From Oncomelania hupensis (Eukaryota > Mollusca > Gastropoda > Littorinimorpha > Pomatiopsidae): a DNA stretch of 64,000 bases. Below, one piece after another: positions 22,325 to 33,621 of this stretch. Numbering within the stretch: position 1 is the stretch's first letter; each line of letters opens with the position of its first letter. The notes beneath the pieces were generated by a model, which did no database searches, was not told where the DNA came from, and saw only the letters and a list, made by a program, of their open reading frames with translations. The position numbers were made by a program, and so were the translations under genes. The stretch is from positions 43,306,839 to 43,370,838 of the forward strand of contig CM072519.1 of the NCBI GenBank assembly GCA_036898135.1, given 5' to 3'.

Positions 22325-22597
22325 CAGTACATTAGCCAGGTCACCAGAACATCTGGCTTTGCAAAGGCCATCCTGCAAGGCACGGTGCAAGGAGGCAGAA
22401 GAAAAAGGAGACAGAAAAAGAGGTGGGAGGACAACATTCGAGAATGGACTGGCTTGACACTGAGCGAAGCCATGAGGGTTGCTGAGGACAGAGAAAGATG
22501 GAGTATGCTGGTTAAACGATCATCTGTGGTGCCCCAACGGCCTTCGAGTTATGGGATAGGATAGGATAGGATAGGATAGGATAGGATAGGATAGGAC
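22325..22597 (+). mobile_element. RTE-like LINE 3' fragment with long GGATA tail
   Basis: It encodes the C-terminal basic region, including QGGRRKRRQKKRWEDNIREW and SEAMRVAEDRERWSMLVKRS, then the ATCTGTGGTGCCCC block. The tail has about eight GGATA units, the longest among the copies here. A (GA)n array precedes it at 22264-22291. Confidence 0.9.
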
Positions 22598-23300
22598 CCC
22601 AGCATGCAAAGACAGGCAATAGCTACCACAAACAAACAAAACAGTCGCAAATGTATGTGGGAAAGTATACTGTGCGAAATGTTCAATTAGTAAACTAAAG
22701 CACTGATCGAGACGGAAAATTGAAATAAAAATTAATGTTTGTTTTTAATATGGCGCACTTACTAAAGGTTGTTTAATTTCTGAAAACTGTGTGCACTATT
22801 GTTTTTCTTCATTATACACTGGCGACGGTATTTATGTAGTCATTGCCTTTCTTTCCTTGTATACGCGTGTGTATGTGTGTGTGTGTGTGTGTGTGTTTGT
22901 GTGCGTGTCTATGTTTGTGTATGTGTGTGTTATCTCGATTCCGAGACATATTCTTGTATCTTAACTTTGCAATAAAATTATTTGACTTGATTAGGTCAAA
23001 GAGCTGAGCAGAAATCGGGAATTAGCTGATGCCAACTTGCAGCATTAAGCACACTGTTAAACCCTCCGGACAACTTACCCTCATTGGTCATCTAGATGTA
23101 TCGGCGCTTATTTGAACCTTTATACACACCCCTAGGGTCAGAATGACCGAGTTCTTTAACTTGCCGCTGTGGCGACTCTGAGGATGTGAACCACAGTAGA
23201 AAGAGTTCTCACAGAAAGTCGAGTCCTGTGAGAAAGTTGTTCCGTCATCGTCGAGAGCCGAACCTGGCTCTCCCGCCCAGAAGGCGTGTGTTGTACATCA
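22598..23300. other. No gene; GT array and possible LINE 3' end
   Basis: A (GT)n array spans about 22866-22925. The sequence after it (CTCGATTCCGAGACATATTC, then GCAATAAAATTATTTGACTT) resembles a CR1/L2-type 3' end and is partly repeated in inverse near 22225-22260. Confidence 0.5.
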
Positions 23301-23752
23301 GTCCACTATCGTGAGAAACTTCTGTGACCCCACTCCGCTGTTATCAGAATCTTCTGTGACCCCAGTACACTGTTGTCAAAAACCTCCACTACTCTATTCC
23401 ACTGTTGTCAGAAACTTCTGCTGCCTACATGTAATGCACTAGTGTCCGAAACCTCTACTATCCTAGTCCACTGTGGTAAGAAACTTCTGTGTCCCCGTTC
23501 CATTGTTGTCAGAAACCTCTGTGATCCCAGTCGGCTGTTGTCAAAAACGTCTGTGACCCCAGTCCGCTGTTGTCAGAAACTTCTGTGACACCAGTCCACT
23601 GTTGTCAGAAACTTCTGTGACTCCAGTCCGCTGTTGTCAGAAATTTCAGCAACCCATTCCGCTGTTGTCAGACACGTATACTACCCTAATTCATTATTGT
23701 GAGAAACGTGTGCCACCCCAGTCCACTGTTGTCAGAAACTGCTGCTACCCGC
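23301..23752 (+). repeat. Minisatellite with 32-bp unit
   Basis: About fourteen diverged copies of a unit built around CTGTTGTCAGAAACTTCTGT plus GACCCCAGTCCG are arranged head to tail. The frames at 23373-23588 and 23602-23829 are translations of it. Confidence 0.85.
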
Positions 23753-24123
23753 GGGTAATTAGCGAAACCGGATTCGCCTTAAAAAACAAAACAAAAAAAC
23801 TTTGCCTGTCAACATCGGAAGCCCACTGAAGAAGTTTTCTTCGAAGGTCATGTTTTTAATCTATTTTCTTCAAGCCTTTTTACCACATCACAATCTTTTA
23901 TTCCTGAACCCTGAGTCACGGATGCAGGGAGCGCGGCAAAGAATACTTTCAGTAAAGCCAGGTGTAAGAGGGCGTTACAGGGTGTAGAGTGCTGTGAGAT
24001 AAGCATCAATCTCTTCTCCTTCGCCGTGACTGCCATGCCTGGTCTCCGGTTCTAGCTCTGCCTGCTGGTCTTGACTGCTTTTAGGTCACTTTACCACCAC
24101 ACATAACAGGCGGACAATATGAC
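23753..24123. other. No gene seen
   Basis: Short frames without domains and no recognised repeat. Confidence 0.5.
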
Positions 24124-24849
24124 GGCCTACTAGCGCCAAAACCGAGAGTTACCATTATCACGAGATAATTAAAATTATCACGTGTTCTGTGTAATTTACA
24201 GAGATATCGGTAATCCGCAGTGTTAATTAATAATTATCAGTATTTGCCATGCTTTCCTAGCGCCAAAACCTGATAATTACAAATATCATGAGATAATTAC
24301 AATTATCAAGAGATAATTACAATTATCAAGCGATAATTACAATTATCACTGAAAATTATAAATATCAAGATGAGCATGCGCGGCCCGATATGCGATGCGC
24401 ATGCGCTGCAGCGGCACTGTTCCCAGCACGCGTGGGGTTTTGGCCCTAGTAAAGCGTGGCCAAAAATGAAAATTAGTAATTAACACTGTGAATTACCGGT
24501 ATCTCTGTGAATTACACAGAACACGTGTTAATTACAATTATCACTGATGCATGTAAGTTTTGCAGGTTTTGACGCTAGTAAGCCGCCTTACCAGAATTAG
24601 GCATGATCACGTGAAAATTATAATTATCAAGTGAAAATTGTAATTATCATATGATAATTACAATTTTCAGTTTTGGCGCATTTCCAGGCGGATTGATAGA
24701 GCCAAAACTGAAAATTAAACATGATCACACGAACATATTTGTAATTTTCAATGATAATTGTTATTATCTCTTGATAATTGTAATTATCCCATGATATTTG
24801 CAATTATCACATGATAATTGTAATTATCAGGTTTTGGCGCTAGTAGGCC
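24124..24849. mobile_element. MITE-like palindromic element cluster
   Basis: The outer ends are perfect 20-bp inverted repeats, starting GGCCTACTAGCGCCAAAACC on the left, with its reverse complement at 24830-24849. Internal ends recur (CTAGCGCCAAAACC at 24257 and GGTTTTGACGCTAG near 24564), suggesting nested copies. Between them lie many near-palindromic GATAATTACAATTATC units. There is no coding capacity. Confidence 0.8.
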
Positions 24850-24877
24850 GCCATAGGACAAACTACAACTTACACAC

Positions 24878-24976
24878 GCTCTCTTTCTCTCTCTTTCTCT
24901 CTCTCTCTTTCTCTCTCCGTCTCTGTCTGTCTCTCTTCTTCTTCTTCTTCTTCTACTTCTTCTTCTTCTCTGTCTC
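24878..24976. repeat. (CT)n/(CTT)n low-complexity tract
   Basis: Imperfect CT and TTC repeats. The frames on both strands are artefacts. Confidence 0.9.
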
Positions 24977-25108
24977 TCACCCCAAATTCCTCCCCCTGTG
25001 AAGAATCCAAACATTATTTTCTAGAACTTGCCAATGCCAGGAAATGTTTGTTATGCTTTGGTTCATGGCCTTTTGATAGAATATCCGGATGTTTTAGAGT
25101 GCGCCTGA

Positions 25109-25110
<2 letters not shown>

Positions 25111-25196
<86 letters not shown>
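25111..25196. repeat. (AAT)n array, tail of SINE A
   Basis: A pure AAT array at the 3' end of the minus-strand SINE A at 25197-25438. Confidence 0.95.
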
Positions 25197-25198
<2 letters not shown>

Positions 25199-25438
25199 GG
25201 ATGCTATTTACGCGTTTCTTCTAAAATTCACCAATGTGGCTCAAAGCGCGGCGATCTATACACGCTCCCATGTTACACATTCTCTCACATACACAACACA
25301 CATTCATCACTGAGGTGTAAAGTAAGATCGCTATTAGAAGACGAAAATGAAATTAGTTTAGTTTTTTTTTTTAATATTTAGAGTGACCGGATTCAATAAC
25401 ATTATTAAGGGAAGGAAGTTGAAATTCGAAATCAAAAC
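25197..25438 (-). repeat. SINE A 3' part, minus
   Basis: It matches 27703-27960 almost base for base (GGATGCTATTTACGCGTTTC, then CAAAGCGCGGCGATCTATAC). It is bracketed on both sides by AAT arrays. Confidence 0.8.

Positions 25439-25533
<95 letters not shown>
25439..25533. repeat. (AAT)n microsatellite
   Basis: Pure AAT repeats; the Ile, Tyr and Asn homopolymer frames are artefacts. Confidence 0.97.
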
Positions 25534-25534
<1 letters not shown>

Positions 25535-25822
25535 TGACGCCATTGACGCGCTTTTTCCTATTAAACCGCAAATCAGATTCACAGCGCAACACTAGTGCAA
25601 AGGTGCTCATGCGGTGACTGTGTTTATTAAATATAGGCTGCTGTAGATCCGCAACTGCTTTGGCTTAGGCGATGTTCAATTCAATTTAGTTTAATCAAAT
25701 TTGTATTACCATGAAAGGAATTATGTCCAAACATTTGTGTCGCGTTTAAATCATTAAAAGCACGCAAAAAAATAAAGACAATTCTTACAAACTGCACTTA
25801 CACTTTTTTTGGGGGGGAAAGA
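25534..25822. other. No gene seen
   Basis: AT-rich spacer. Confidence 0.5.
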
Positions 25823-26028
25823 GATTCATGCAGTTCCGCGGGTATGTTGTCCACTCCCGCTGGCTTCCCTTTCTTCAGCGAATGCACTGCTGCCTCAACT
25901 TCTTCTCGGAGAATTGGGAGGATTTCTTCTTCTTCTCGGTTCTCGGGACATGCTAGAACTGATGGGTCTTCGTTTGGTGTGGTTGTAAAGGTCAGAGCAG
26001 TACTCTGTCCATCTATCCAAAACTTCAA
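25823..26028 (-). mobile_element. RTE-like LINE fragment, minus, linker before RT
   Basis: The minus frame encodes EILPILREEVEAAVHSLKKG and KPAGVDNIPAELHES, matching the region just before the reverse transcriptase core of the copy at 29044-32375. Confidence 0.85.
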
Positions 26029-26088
26029 CCACATAAAAAAAATAATTTAAAAATAAATAATTTATTTAACAAGAAAAAAAATAAAAAA

Positions 26089-26119
26089 TAATAATAATAA
26101 TAATTATAATAATAATAAT

Positions 26120-26211
<92 letters not shown>
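26089..26211. repeat. (AAT)n microsatellite
   Basis: A long AAT array with a few ATT interruptions. Confidence 0.97.
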
Positions 26212-26212
<1 letters not shown>

Positions 26213-26625
26213 TGTGGCGGAATGGGAGGCGACTGTTCACGGCTTGGGAGAGGTTGTCTACCTTCCATTTGTATCCTTGGGTGGCTCCTGCTGTGCAGAA
26301 TCCTTTGGTGTGGCCACTGGGTTATGCAGGACAAAGCGACACGTTATATGTTCTCCCCGCCTGACCATTGGTCTTCCGATTTTGGTGGTGAGCAGGACTA
26401 TATTGTCGGCAGTTTTTTTATGCAGGTTAGTGGGAGTGACCTGCAGAGAGTGTCGTGGCACTAGTAGTCGGCAATCCGGTTTACTAACAACACGCATCAC
26501 CGCCTTGCAGGGCAAATATTTTAATGTCCCTCTTAAAAGGGATAAATGAAAATTCAGCTCGGGTTGGGTCGTGTTCTCAAGGTGGTGGCCGAGAGTCAAA
26601 TACTCCGCTCAGCTATATAATAATA
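26212..26625. other. Unassigned sequence with overlapping open frames
   Basis: Frames on both strands (26214-26549 plus; 26258-26599 minus) are open for 110 codons. Neither shows a motif that I recognise. The minus frame could be a retroelement remnant, but this is unsupported. Confidence 0.3.
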
Positions 26626-27619
26626 ATCCTATCCTACCCCGTAACTCGAAGGTCGTTGGGGCATTACAGATGATCGTTTAACCAGCGTACTACATCTTTC
26701 TGTCCTCAGCAAACCTCAGTGTCAAGCCTGTCCATTCTCGAATTTTGTTCTCCAATCTCTTTTTCGGTCTCCCTTTTCTTCTGCCTCCTTGCACCTTACC
26801 TTGCAGGATGGTCTTTGCAAGGGCTGATGCTCTCGGAGTTTCCGTTTCTTCACCACTGTGAGCAGGTCATCGTATGGTCCAATGTCTTGTGTGATGGTCT
26901 TTTGGATTTCGTTGTTGGTGATGTGCTGGGTATAGGAAATGCCCAGAAGTCTTCTGTAGCACCTAATCTCTATGCTTTGTATTCTTCGTTGTAGATCTGC
27001 TGTGAGGGTTCATGTTTCGCAAGCGTATAGGAAGATGGAAATGACAAGGGAGAGCAGCAGCTTTACCTTGGAACGTAGACTGATGGTCCTGTCTTTCCAA
27101 ATGGGCTTCAACCTTGTCAGGGCCGCAGTTATTTGTGTGATCCTGGAGAGGACTTTCCTGTCGCGTCGGGACCCATGGTCTGAAACAATGGCTCCTAAAT
27201 ATTTTAAGCTATGCACTGTGTTGAGAGATTGGCTTTGGACTTTGATGTCCATGTTGATGCCATTTGTGTAGTTGGTCATCATTTCGGTCTTCTCTGCACT
27301 TATTTCCATTCTCTTGCATCCGTAAAACGGGGGTTGGAGATTGCTCTACCCCCTATGCCGACTGTGCTTTCGTGATCTGCAAGGGCATCTGACATGATGA
27401 CGTTAAAGAGTGTTGGAGAGAGTAAGCATGCTTGACGCACACCGGTTGTTGTTCGGAACCAGTTCCCTATGACATGTTGTGGAGAACTGCACTAGTAGCC
27501 TTGTCATACAAGCTTTTGATGACGTCAGGGATGTTCGGGCTGATGTTGTATACTCTCATGGTTGCCCACAGAGCTGCATGTCAGACTCAGTCAAACGCTT
27601 TCTTGGAGTCTATAAACAC

Positions 27620-27622
<3 letters not shown>
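26626..27622 (-). mobile_element. RTE-like LINE, 5'-truncated 1-kb copy, minus
   Basis: The minus strand encodes the RT end and C-terminal region, for example EISAEKTEMMTNYTNGINMD and HSLKYLGAIVSDHGS. It ends (left side) with the CCTATCCTACCCCGTAACTC tail. The frame is broken. Confidence 0.9.
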
Positions 27623-27699
<77 letters not shown>

Positions 27700-27702
27700 T
27701 TC
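27622..27702. repeat. (AAT)n array, tail of SINE A
   Basis: A pure AAT array at the 3' end of the minus SINE A copy. Confidence 0.95.
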
Positions 27703-28165
27703 AATATGAATATGAATACTGGATGCTATTTACGCGTTTCTTCTAACATTCACCAATGTGGTTCAAAGCGCGGCGATCTATACGCGCTCCCATGTTACAC
27801 ATTCTCTCACATGATATACAACACACATTCATCACTGAGGTGTACAGTGAGATCGCTATTAGAAGACGAAAATGAAATTAGTTTAGTTGGTTTTTTTAAA
27901 ATTTAGAGTGACCGCATTCAGTAACATTATTAAGGGAAGGAAGTTGAAATTCGAAATCGAAACCTTTAATAGGATAATAGCATTAAGACCTATGGATATG
28001 TCTTACAGCTAGTCCTTAATAAGCAAACACAATAATGAACATAAAATAATTTGAAGCAACCGGAAGAAACCGGAGTACCCTGAGAAAACCCTCAGTGGCC
28101 TGATAAGCCTCATACATAAGTTAATCGAACCCACGCCCTTCTATTCGGCTCTTGGTCACTTCGTC
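27703..28165 (-). repeat. SINE A, nearly full-length, minus
   Basis: The order of blocks is tail, 3' part (as at 25197), GGAGTACCCTGAGAAAACCC (the V-like domain inverted) and a degenerate head with AATCGAACCCACG, the inverted B box. Confidence 0.75.
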
Positions 28166-28515
28166 AATGAACACTAGCTTTCTACCTCGATTCTAACAGG
28201 TCACTCTCGGGTAGTACTGTCCTTGTGCTTCTGCTTCAGACCATGAACAAACAATCAGCTGTGTCTATGACACTGTAGTTGACCAGAAGCGTACAGAACA
28301 AACTAGAGACGGCGAACCTATCTGCCGTGAACTGACAAAACCGAGCAAGTCCACAAAACCTATTTTCGAGAAAATCGACGTTTTGTGTTGCGCTATATTA
28401 CGCGATCGTTTCTGGAAGTTTAAGGGCATATTATAATGCAATTCCTCGATTTAAGAGTGCATACCTTGAATGTTAAAGAAATGTTTGATAGATTTGATGT
28501 TTTAAGACTATTTGT

Positions 28516-28732
28516 GGACTTGCTTTGTTTTGTCAGATTATTCTTGAGATAGATCTTTGTTGAGAACATGACAAAACCAAGCAAGTCACCCGCTTGGTTT
28601 TGTCAGTTTATTATTGAATTAAATCCTTGTTAAAAAAATTCACAAAACCAAGTAAGTCAAATCCGCTTGGTTTTGTCAGTTTATTATTAAGTAAATCCTT
28701 GTTTTCAAAATTCACCAAACCAAGTAAGTCCC
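28516..28732. repeat. 73-bp tandem units with palindromic ends
   Basis: Three units each run from CTTGGTTTTGTCAG to ACAAAACCAAGTAAGTC, so each unit can fold on itself. They lie inside the left half of the TIR element. Confidence 0.75.
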
Positions 28733-29043
28733 ATAGGCCGTTTCGTTTCTTTGTTAAAAAGTCTGACGAGATGAGTCACATAAGTTGGGTTTTGTAAGAT
28801 GTGGGTGCGGCAGTTACAGTGAGTGTATATGTGTGCCTGTTTATTGTTTTTAGCCATTCTTCACTCTTTTTTGCTCTACCTTCAAAATAATATTAGATGC
28901 AGCCAATTTAATTTTAAAAATACAAAACTATTTTCCTTTCAGTTTCCTATTGTAGCGATCTTCCTGCCTTTACACCACGTGTATGTCTTGAATTTTGTTG
29001 CCCTTGTTGTGTGTCTGTAATATATTTGTTGCTGTTTGTTTGT

Positions 29044-32000
29044 GGGTTCGGGCACCGAATAGAATAGGCCCAATGTTTCCCGGCGTGTCGTAAGAGGCGA
29101 CTAACAGGGGTAATGTTAGCACGGCATCACTGGGCGAAAGCCTTCTACACAGAAGTCACCGGCCAGGGCGAGGAACCTCACGTTGCTACAGGTTCAACGA
29201 CCACGTGCTCGGGTCCAAGGCGAGCCACACTGTATTCGTGGATTTCGGCTGTGCCCAACAGCCTGGAGAGGATTGGGCACCGCCAGGTCCTTTTTTGCCC
29301 AAGACACACTACATGCATGATGACACTATCCACTAATTCCATACCGGATAGGTCGTCGCCCGGCTCAAGGACCGCGCCTTCCGTTGGCCACCAGGACGGA
29401 GGTGTGAAGTATGCTACTGATGGACAATTTAGCAAGATCCGCACGAGAAACAACATCGTCATAGGAACCTGAAATGTCAGGACCCTAACTGCGGAAGGAA
29501 AATTAGAAGACCTGGCCCACGAGTTGGACCGCTATCGATGGAACGTTCTAGGCATTAGCGAACTGCACTGAAAAGGCCTAGGTGAAACAACGACAGACAA
29601 AGGCCACAAGCTCTATTTCAGCGGTAGAGATGACAGGCACGAACACGGCGTTGGATTCTTGGTCCACAAGAACATTCTAGCCACTGTCATGGGTTGCCGC
29701 CCAGTAGACATCCGCTTGAGAGCAGCCCCTTTCAACATCACCATCATCCAGACCTATGCCCCAACATCAGACTATGACGACAGCGAAGTGGAGGATTTTT
29801 ATGAAAATCTACAGGCGGTCCTTGACCAAGTGCCGAAGAAGGACATAGTCATAGTGCAAGGCGACTGGAATGCCAAGGTTGGCCAAGATGCGCACCACAA
29901 CTGGGGAGACACATGTGGACCCCACTGCAACAACGAGACAAATGACAGGGGTCTGAGATTCTTGGAGTTTGCCAGTTAAAACAATCTGGTACTGGCAAAC
30001 ACGCTTGGTCTCCACAAAAACTCCAGACGATGGACATCGCACAGTCCCAGGGGGGAGCATCACAACCAAATAGACTACATCATGGTCAAGAAACGCTTCA
30101 GATCAAGCATCAACATTGGCAGGACACGCACTTTTCCGGGAGCAGACATCGGAAGTGACCACGATCTCTTGATGATGTCTTTCCGGCTCCACTTGAAGAG
30201 AGTAAATACTGCACTAGACTGAAGTTCGACCTGGACAAACTGCAAGACCCGGAGGTGGCAGAACTATTTCAGGCCACAATTGAAGGGAAATTTGCACCAC
30301 TGCTCATTTTGGGGGCTGGTGAAGTAGATGTCAACACCATGACCACCACTTTCAACTCAGCTGTGACAGATGCCGCCACTGAGATCCTTGGCAAGCACCG
30401 ACCAAAGAAGAAGCCGTGGATCACACCTGAACTTTTGGATCTGTGTGATAACCGAAGAGAGATTTAAAAAAGAAAGAAAAAGAACACCTCACAGGGAGCT
30501 GATGTCTACCGAAAAATCAACAATGACATCCGAAAAGGCATGCGCACAGCAAAGGGATAACTGAATAGAAGATCAATGCCAGGAAATAGAGAACAGTCTG
30601 AACAAGAACAACACCAAGAAGGCCTACCAGACTGTAAAGCGGCTGACAAGTTTCAAACAGCCCAAAGTCTCCACGATCCAAAGCAAGTCTGGCTTATGCC
30701 TTACAGAAGAACAAGAAGTCTTGGACAGATGGACAGAGTACTGCTCTGACCTTTACAACCATACACCAAATGGAGACCCATCAGTTCTAGCATGTCCTTC
30801 GAGAACATTGAAGAAGAAATCCTCCCAATTCTCCGGGAAGAAGTTGAGGCAGCAGTGCAATCGCTAAAGAAAGGGAAGTCAGCGGGAGTGGACAACATAC
30901 CCGCGGAACTGCTACAAGCAGGAGGAGAAGCGATGATTGATGCCCTCACCATTATCTGTAACAAGATCTGGCAGAGTGGAGAGTGGCCTATACCATGGGC
31001 CCAGTCGCTTGTCATCACTCTTCCCAAAAAAGGTAACCTTCTGGAGTGTGAAAATTACCGCACCGTCAGCCTCATCATCCATCCCAGCAAGGTCCTCCTG
31101 AAAATATTACTCAACAGGTTGAAACCCCAAGCTGAACAAATCATAGCTCAAGAACAAGCAGGATTCAGGGCAGGGCGAAGTACCACTGAACAGATTTTCA
31201 ACCTCAGAATAATCTGTGAGAAATACCTACAGCGCCAACAACATCTATATCATGTGTTCATAGACTTCAAGAAAACGTTTGACCGAGTCTGGCATGCAGC
31301 TCTATGGGCAACAATGAAAACGTACAACATCAGACCTAAAATTATTGAAGTCATCAAAAACCTGTATGACAAGGCTACCAGTGCAGTCCTCCACAACAGC
31401 GCTATCGGGAACTGGTTCAGAACAACAATCGGTGTGCGTCAAGGATGCCTACTCTCTCCAACACCCTTCAACATCTTCCTAGAGCGCATCGTGTCAGGTG
31501 CTCTTGCAGATCACGAAGGCACAGTCAGCATAGGGGGTAGAGCAATCTCCAATCTTTGTTTTGCGGATGACATTGATGGATTGGCTGGAGAGGAACAAGA
31601 ACTTGAACAGCTGGTACAGAGGCTAGACACCACCTCCAAAGCTTGTGAAATTGAAATAAGTGCAGAGAAGACCGAAATGATGACCAACAACACCAATGGC
31701 ATCAACACGGACATCAAAGTCCAAGGCCAATCCCTCAACACAGTGCATAGCTTCAAATATTTAGGAGCCATTGTATCATACAATGGGTCCCGACAGGAAG
31801 TCCTCTCCAGGATCGCACAAACAACTGCTGCCCTGACAAGGTTGAAGCCATTTGGAAAGACATGACCATCATTCTACATTCCAAAGTAAGACTGCTGCGC
31901 TCCCTTGTCATCTCCATCTTCCTATATGCTTGCGAAGCATGGACCCTCACAGCAGATCTACAACCAAGAATACAAAGCATGGAGATGAGGTGCTACAGAA

Positions 32001-32375
32001 GACTTCTGGGCATTTCCTATACCAAACACATCACCAACGACGAAGTCCGACAGACCATCACACAAGCCATTTGACAACACGATGACCTGCTCACAGTGGT
32101 GAAGAAACGGAAACTCCGATGGTATGGCCACGTCACCAGATCATCAGGCCTTGCAAAGACTATTCTGCAAGGCACAGTGCAAGGATGTAGAAGAAGAGGG
32201 AGACCGAAAAAGAGGTGGGAGGACAACATTCGAGAATGGACTGGTTTGACGCTGAGCGAAGCCATCAGGGCTTCTGAGGACAGAGAGAGATGGAGTATGC
32301 TGGTTAAACGATCATCTGTGGTGCCCCTACGACCTCAGGGTTACGGGACAGGATAGGATATGATAGGAAAGGATA
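29044..32375 (+). mobile_element. RTE-like LINE, near-full-length (3.33 kb)
   Basis: It starts GGGTTCGGGCACCGAATAG, contains the 5' UTR block TGTCGTAAGAGGCGACTAA and ends with ACAGGATAGGATATGATAGG. A 10-bp duplication GTTTGTTTGT flanks it (29034-29043 and 32376-32385). Length and an AP endonuclease-RT layout without RNase H fit the RTE clade. It is the reference copy for all RTE fragments here and is itself inserted in the TIR element. Confidence 0.85.
29113..32356 (+). pseudogene. RTE endonuclease-reverse transcriptase, decayed ORF
   Basis: The N-terminal AP-like endonuclease shows ISELH, GVGFLVHKN, YAPTSDYDDSE, VQGDWNAKVG, HNQIDYIM and GSDHDLL, the usual catalytic blocks. The reverse transcriptase follows from about 30800, with KKGKSAGVDNIPAELL, AGFRAGRSTTEQ, FIDFKKTFDRVWHA, GVRQGCLLSP and the catalytic box FADDIDGLA. 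The C-terminal region ends RERWSMLVKRSSVVPLR. Stops occur at 29470, 29569, 29977, about 30465 and 30560, and about 32072. Frameshifts lie between 29980 and 30255 and near 31850. At least three stops are TGG to TGA changes. The element cannot make a full protein, although the 357-codon RT stretch (30792-31865) is intact. Confidence 0.9.
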
Positions 32376-32908
32376 GTTTGTTTGTTTATTTCCACACCTC
32401 GTGGAAGTTGCCGCGTAGGCGGAAGATCTACAGGATCCTTCATGGTGGGCAGGAAAGTACATGAAGAAAACTCTTTTTCAAAACGCCGAACACGTCCTTT
32501 GCTGACCGAAATTTCGTCATCATTTTCACAGGAAAATAATATTGCACAGCAGCAATAACATGGATTCTCACTGGTCCACTTTATCTTAAGGCGCTTTCTC
32601 ATTGGTCGGGAGGACTTACTTTTCTTTGTCAGATTATTGTAGAAAATGACGTCATCATGCCAACTCGAGCATCAGCCAGAGGATCGCCGAAACAAAATCG
32701 CAGGGGACTTGCTTGGTTTTATCAGTTTATTCCCCCACTTAAAAAAATTTTAACAAGGACTTACTCGATGATATCTCCAAATCTAAACATAGTTCGGATT
32801 TGATTTTTACAGGTAAGATGCGTCATTCTCTTGCAATTTTGATGGCGCAAAAAACTCATTTTCGACCTTAGGTGGACTTACTCGGTTTTGTCAAATCACG
32901 GCAGCTAT

Positions 32909-33260
32909 ATCCCCGGGTCTTTTAATTGATTGGCTGGCTTCCTAGGTCGTATTGTCATCATGATGCTGTTCCTCGCTAGGACTTACTGTACAGTTACTAT
33001 CGTCATGAACTAAATTGCTTTCGTTAGCTGCTATCGACGTCTATGGTCTCTTGTGTGGATCTCGGGTTAGCGCCAGCCTACATGTACACACAAACCAAAG
33101 AGCAATTCTTCTGTCAAGGGCAATAATCACGATCGCACAAAGTTCTTGTTGTGATGCGTCATCTGTACTGTGACCCTCATTATGAAATAAATGTCTCCCA
33201 TCGACTTGTGCGTCGATACTACAATTTAATATAACCATATTGTTTTACCATGTCTGACAG
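32909..33260. other. No gene; end of intron before exon 2
   Basis: Unremarkable sequence ending in the acceptor TGTCTGACAG at 33251-33260. Confidence 0.55.
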
Positions 33261-33475
33261 GTGATTATAGTTTTAGCGGTAATCCGGCTAGCCCTGGCAA
33301 TCTTTGGCATACTGTCCAACGTCGTAGCGGCCATCGTGATGACCAACAGGAAGTTATGGTCGCCCACATCCATGCTGCTGCTGTCGCTCGTGGTCTACGA
33401 CGCCTTATTCCTCCTCTTCATCTTCCCCGTCGTCGCCTCCAGCATCAGCATCAACATCAGCTTCACGACAGCCAA
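33261..33475 (+). CDS. GPCR exon with TM1 and TM2 (FMRFamide-receptor-like)
   Basis: The exon follows an acceptor (TGTCTGACAG) and ends at a donor AA|GTAAGT. It encodes TM1 (IRLALAIFGILSNVVAAIVM) with the conserved Asn in GILSN. The intracellular loop is TNRKLWSPTS. TM2 is SMLLLSLVVYDALFLLFIF, with the conserved Asp of class A receptors in VVYDALFL. A short extracellular segment rich in Ser/Ile with an NIS sequon follows. The first base starts a codon, so GTG here is Val after splicing, not a start. The split codon AA|G joins exactly to the exon at 42037. Similar frames on the other strand are shadows. Confidence 0.85.
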
Positions 33476-33621
33476 GTAAGTTGGGGTTTTGTTTACTGTG
33501 GAAAAAAACATTTTACGCAAATGCAAATGTTACTGCCAAACAAACGTTAATCTCAAACAAACTTTACACTCGAAGGTAAAATGCATGGCGACAGCTGGAT
33601 CCTTGTGGTAAAATGGTAAAA
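33476..33621. other. Intron sequence
   Basis: The stretch begins with the donor GTAAGTTGGGG and carries no other feature. Confidence 0.7.

Larger units (their letters stand above)
28322..32904. mobile_element. DNA-transposon-like element with 33-bp TIRs, hosting an RTE
   Basis: The left end is CTGCCGTGAACTGACAAAAC continuing CGAGCAAGTCCAC. The right end is its inverted copy with 3 mismatches in 33 bp. A CTAT tetranucleotide flanks both ends (28318-28321 and 32905-32908), a possible target duplication. Without the LINE at 29044-32375 the element is about 1.24 kb. It contains several internal copies of the subterminal word ACAAAACCAAGYAAGTC in both orientations. No transposase is visible and the superfamily is unassigned. 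Confidence 0.7.

Noticed and set aside
23373..23829. Cys-rich repeat protein
   Set aside because: The frame is a translated minisatellite whose unit length (32 bp) does not preserve frame.
28516..28732. CRISPR-like array
   Set aside because: Regular 73-bp units with palindromic ends, but the spacers are near-identical and the genome is eukaryotic.
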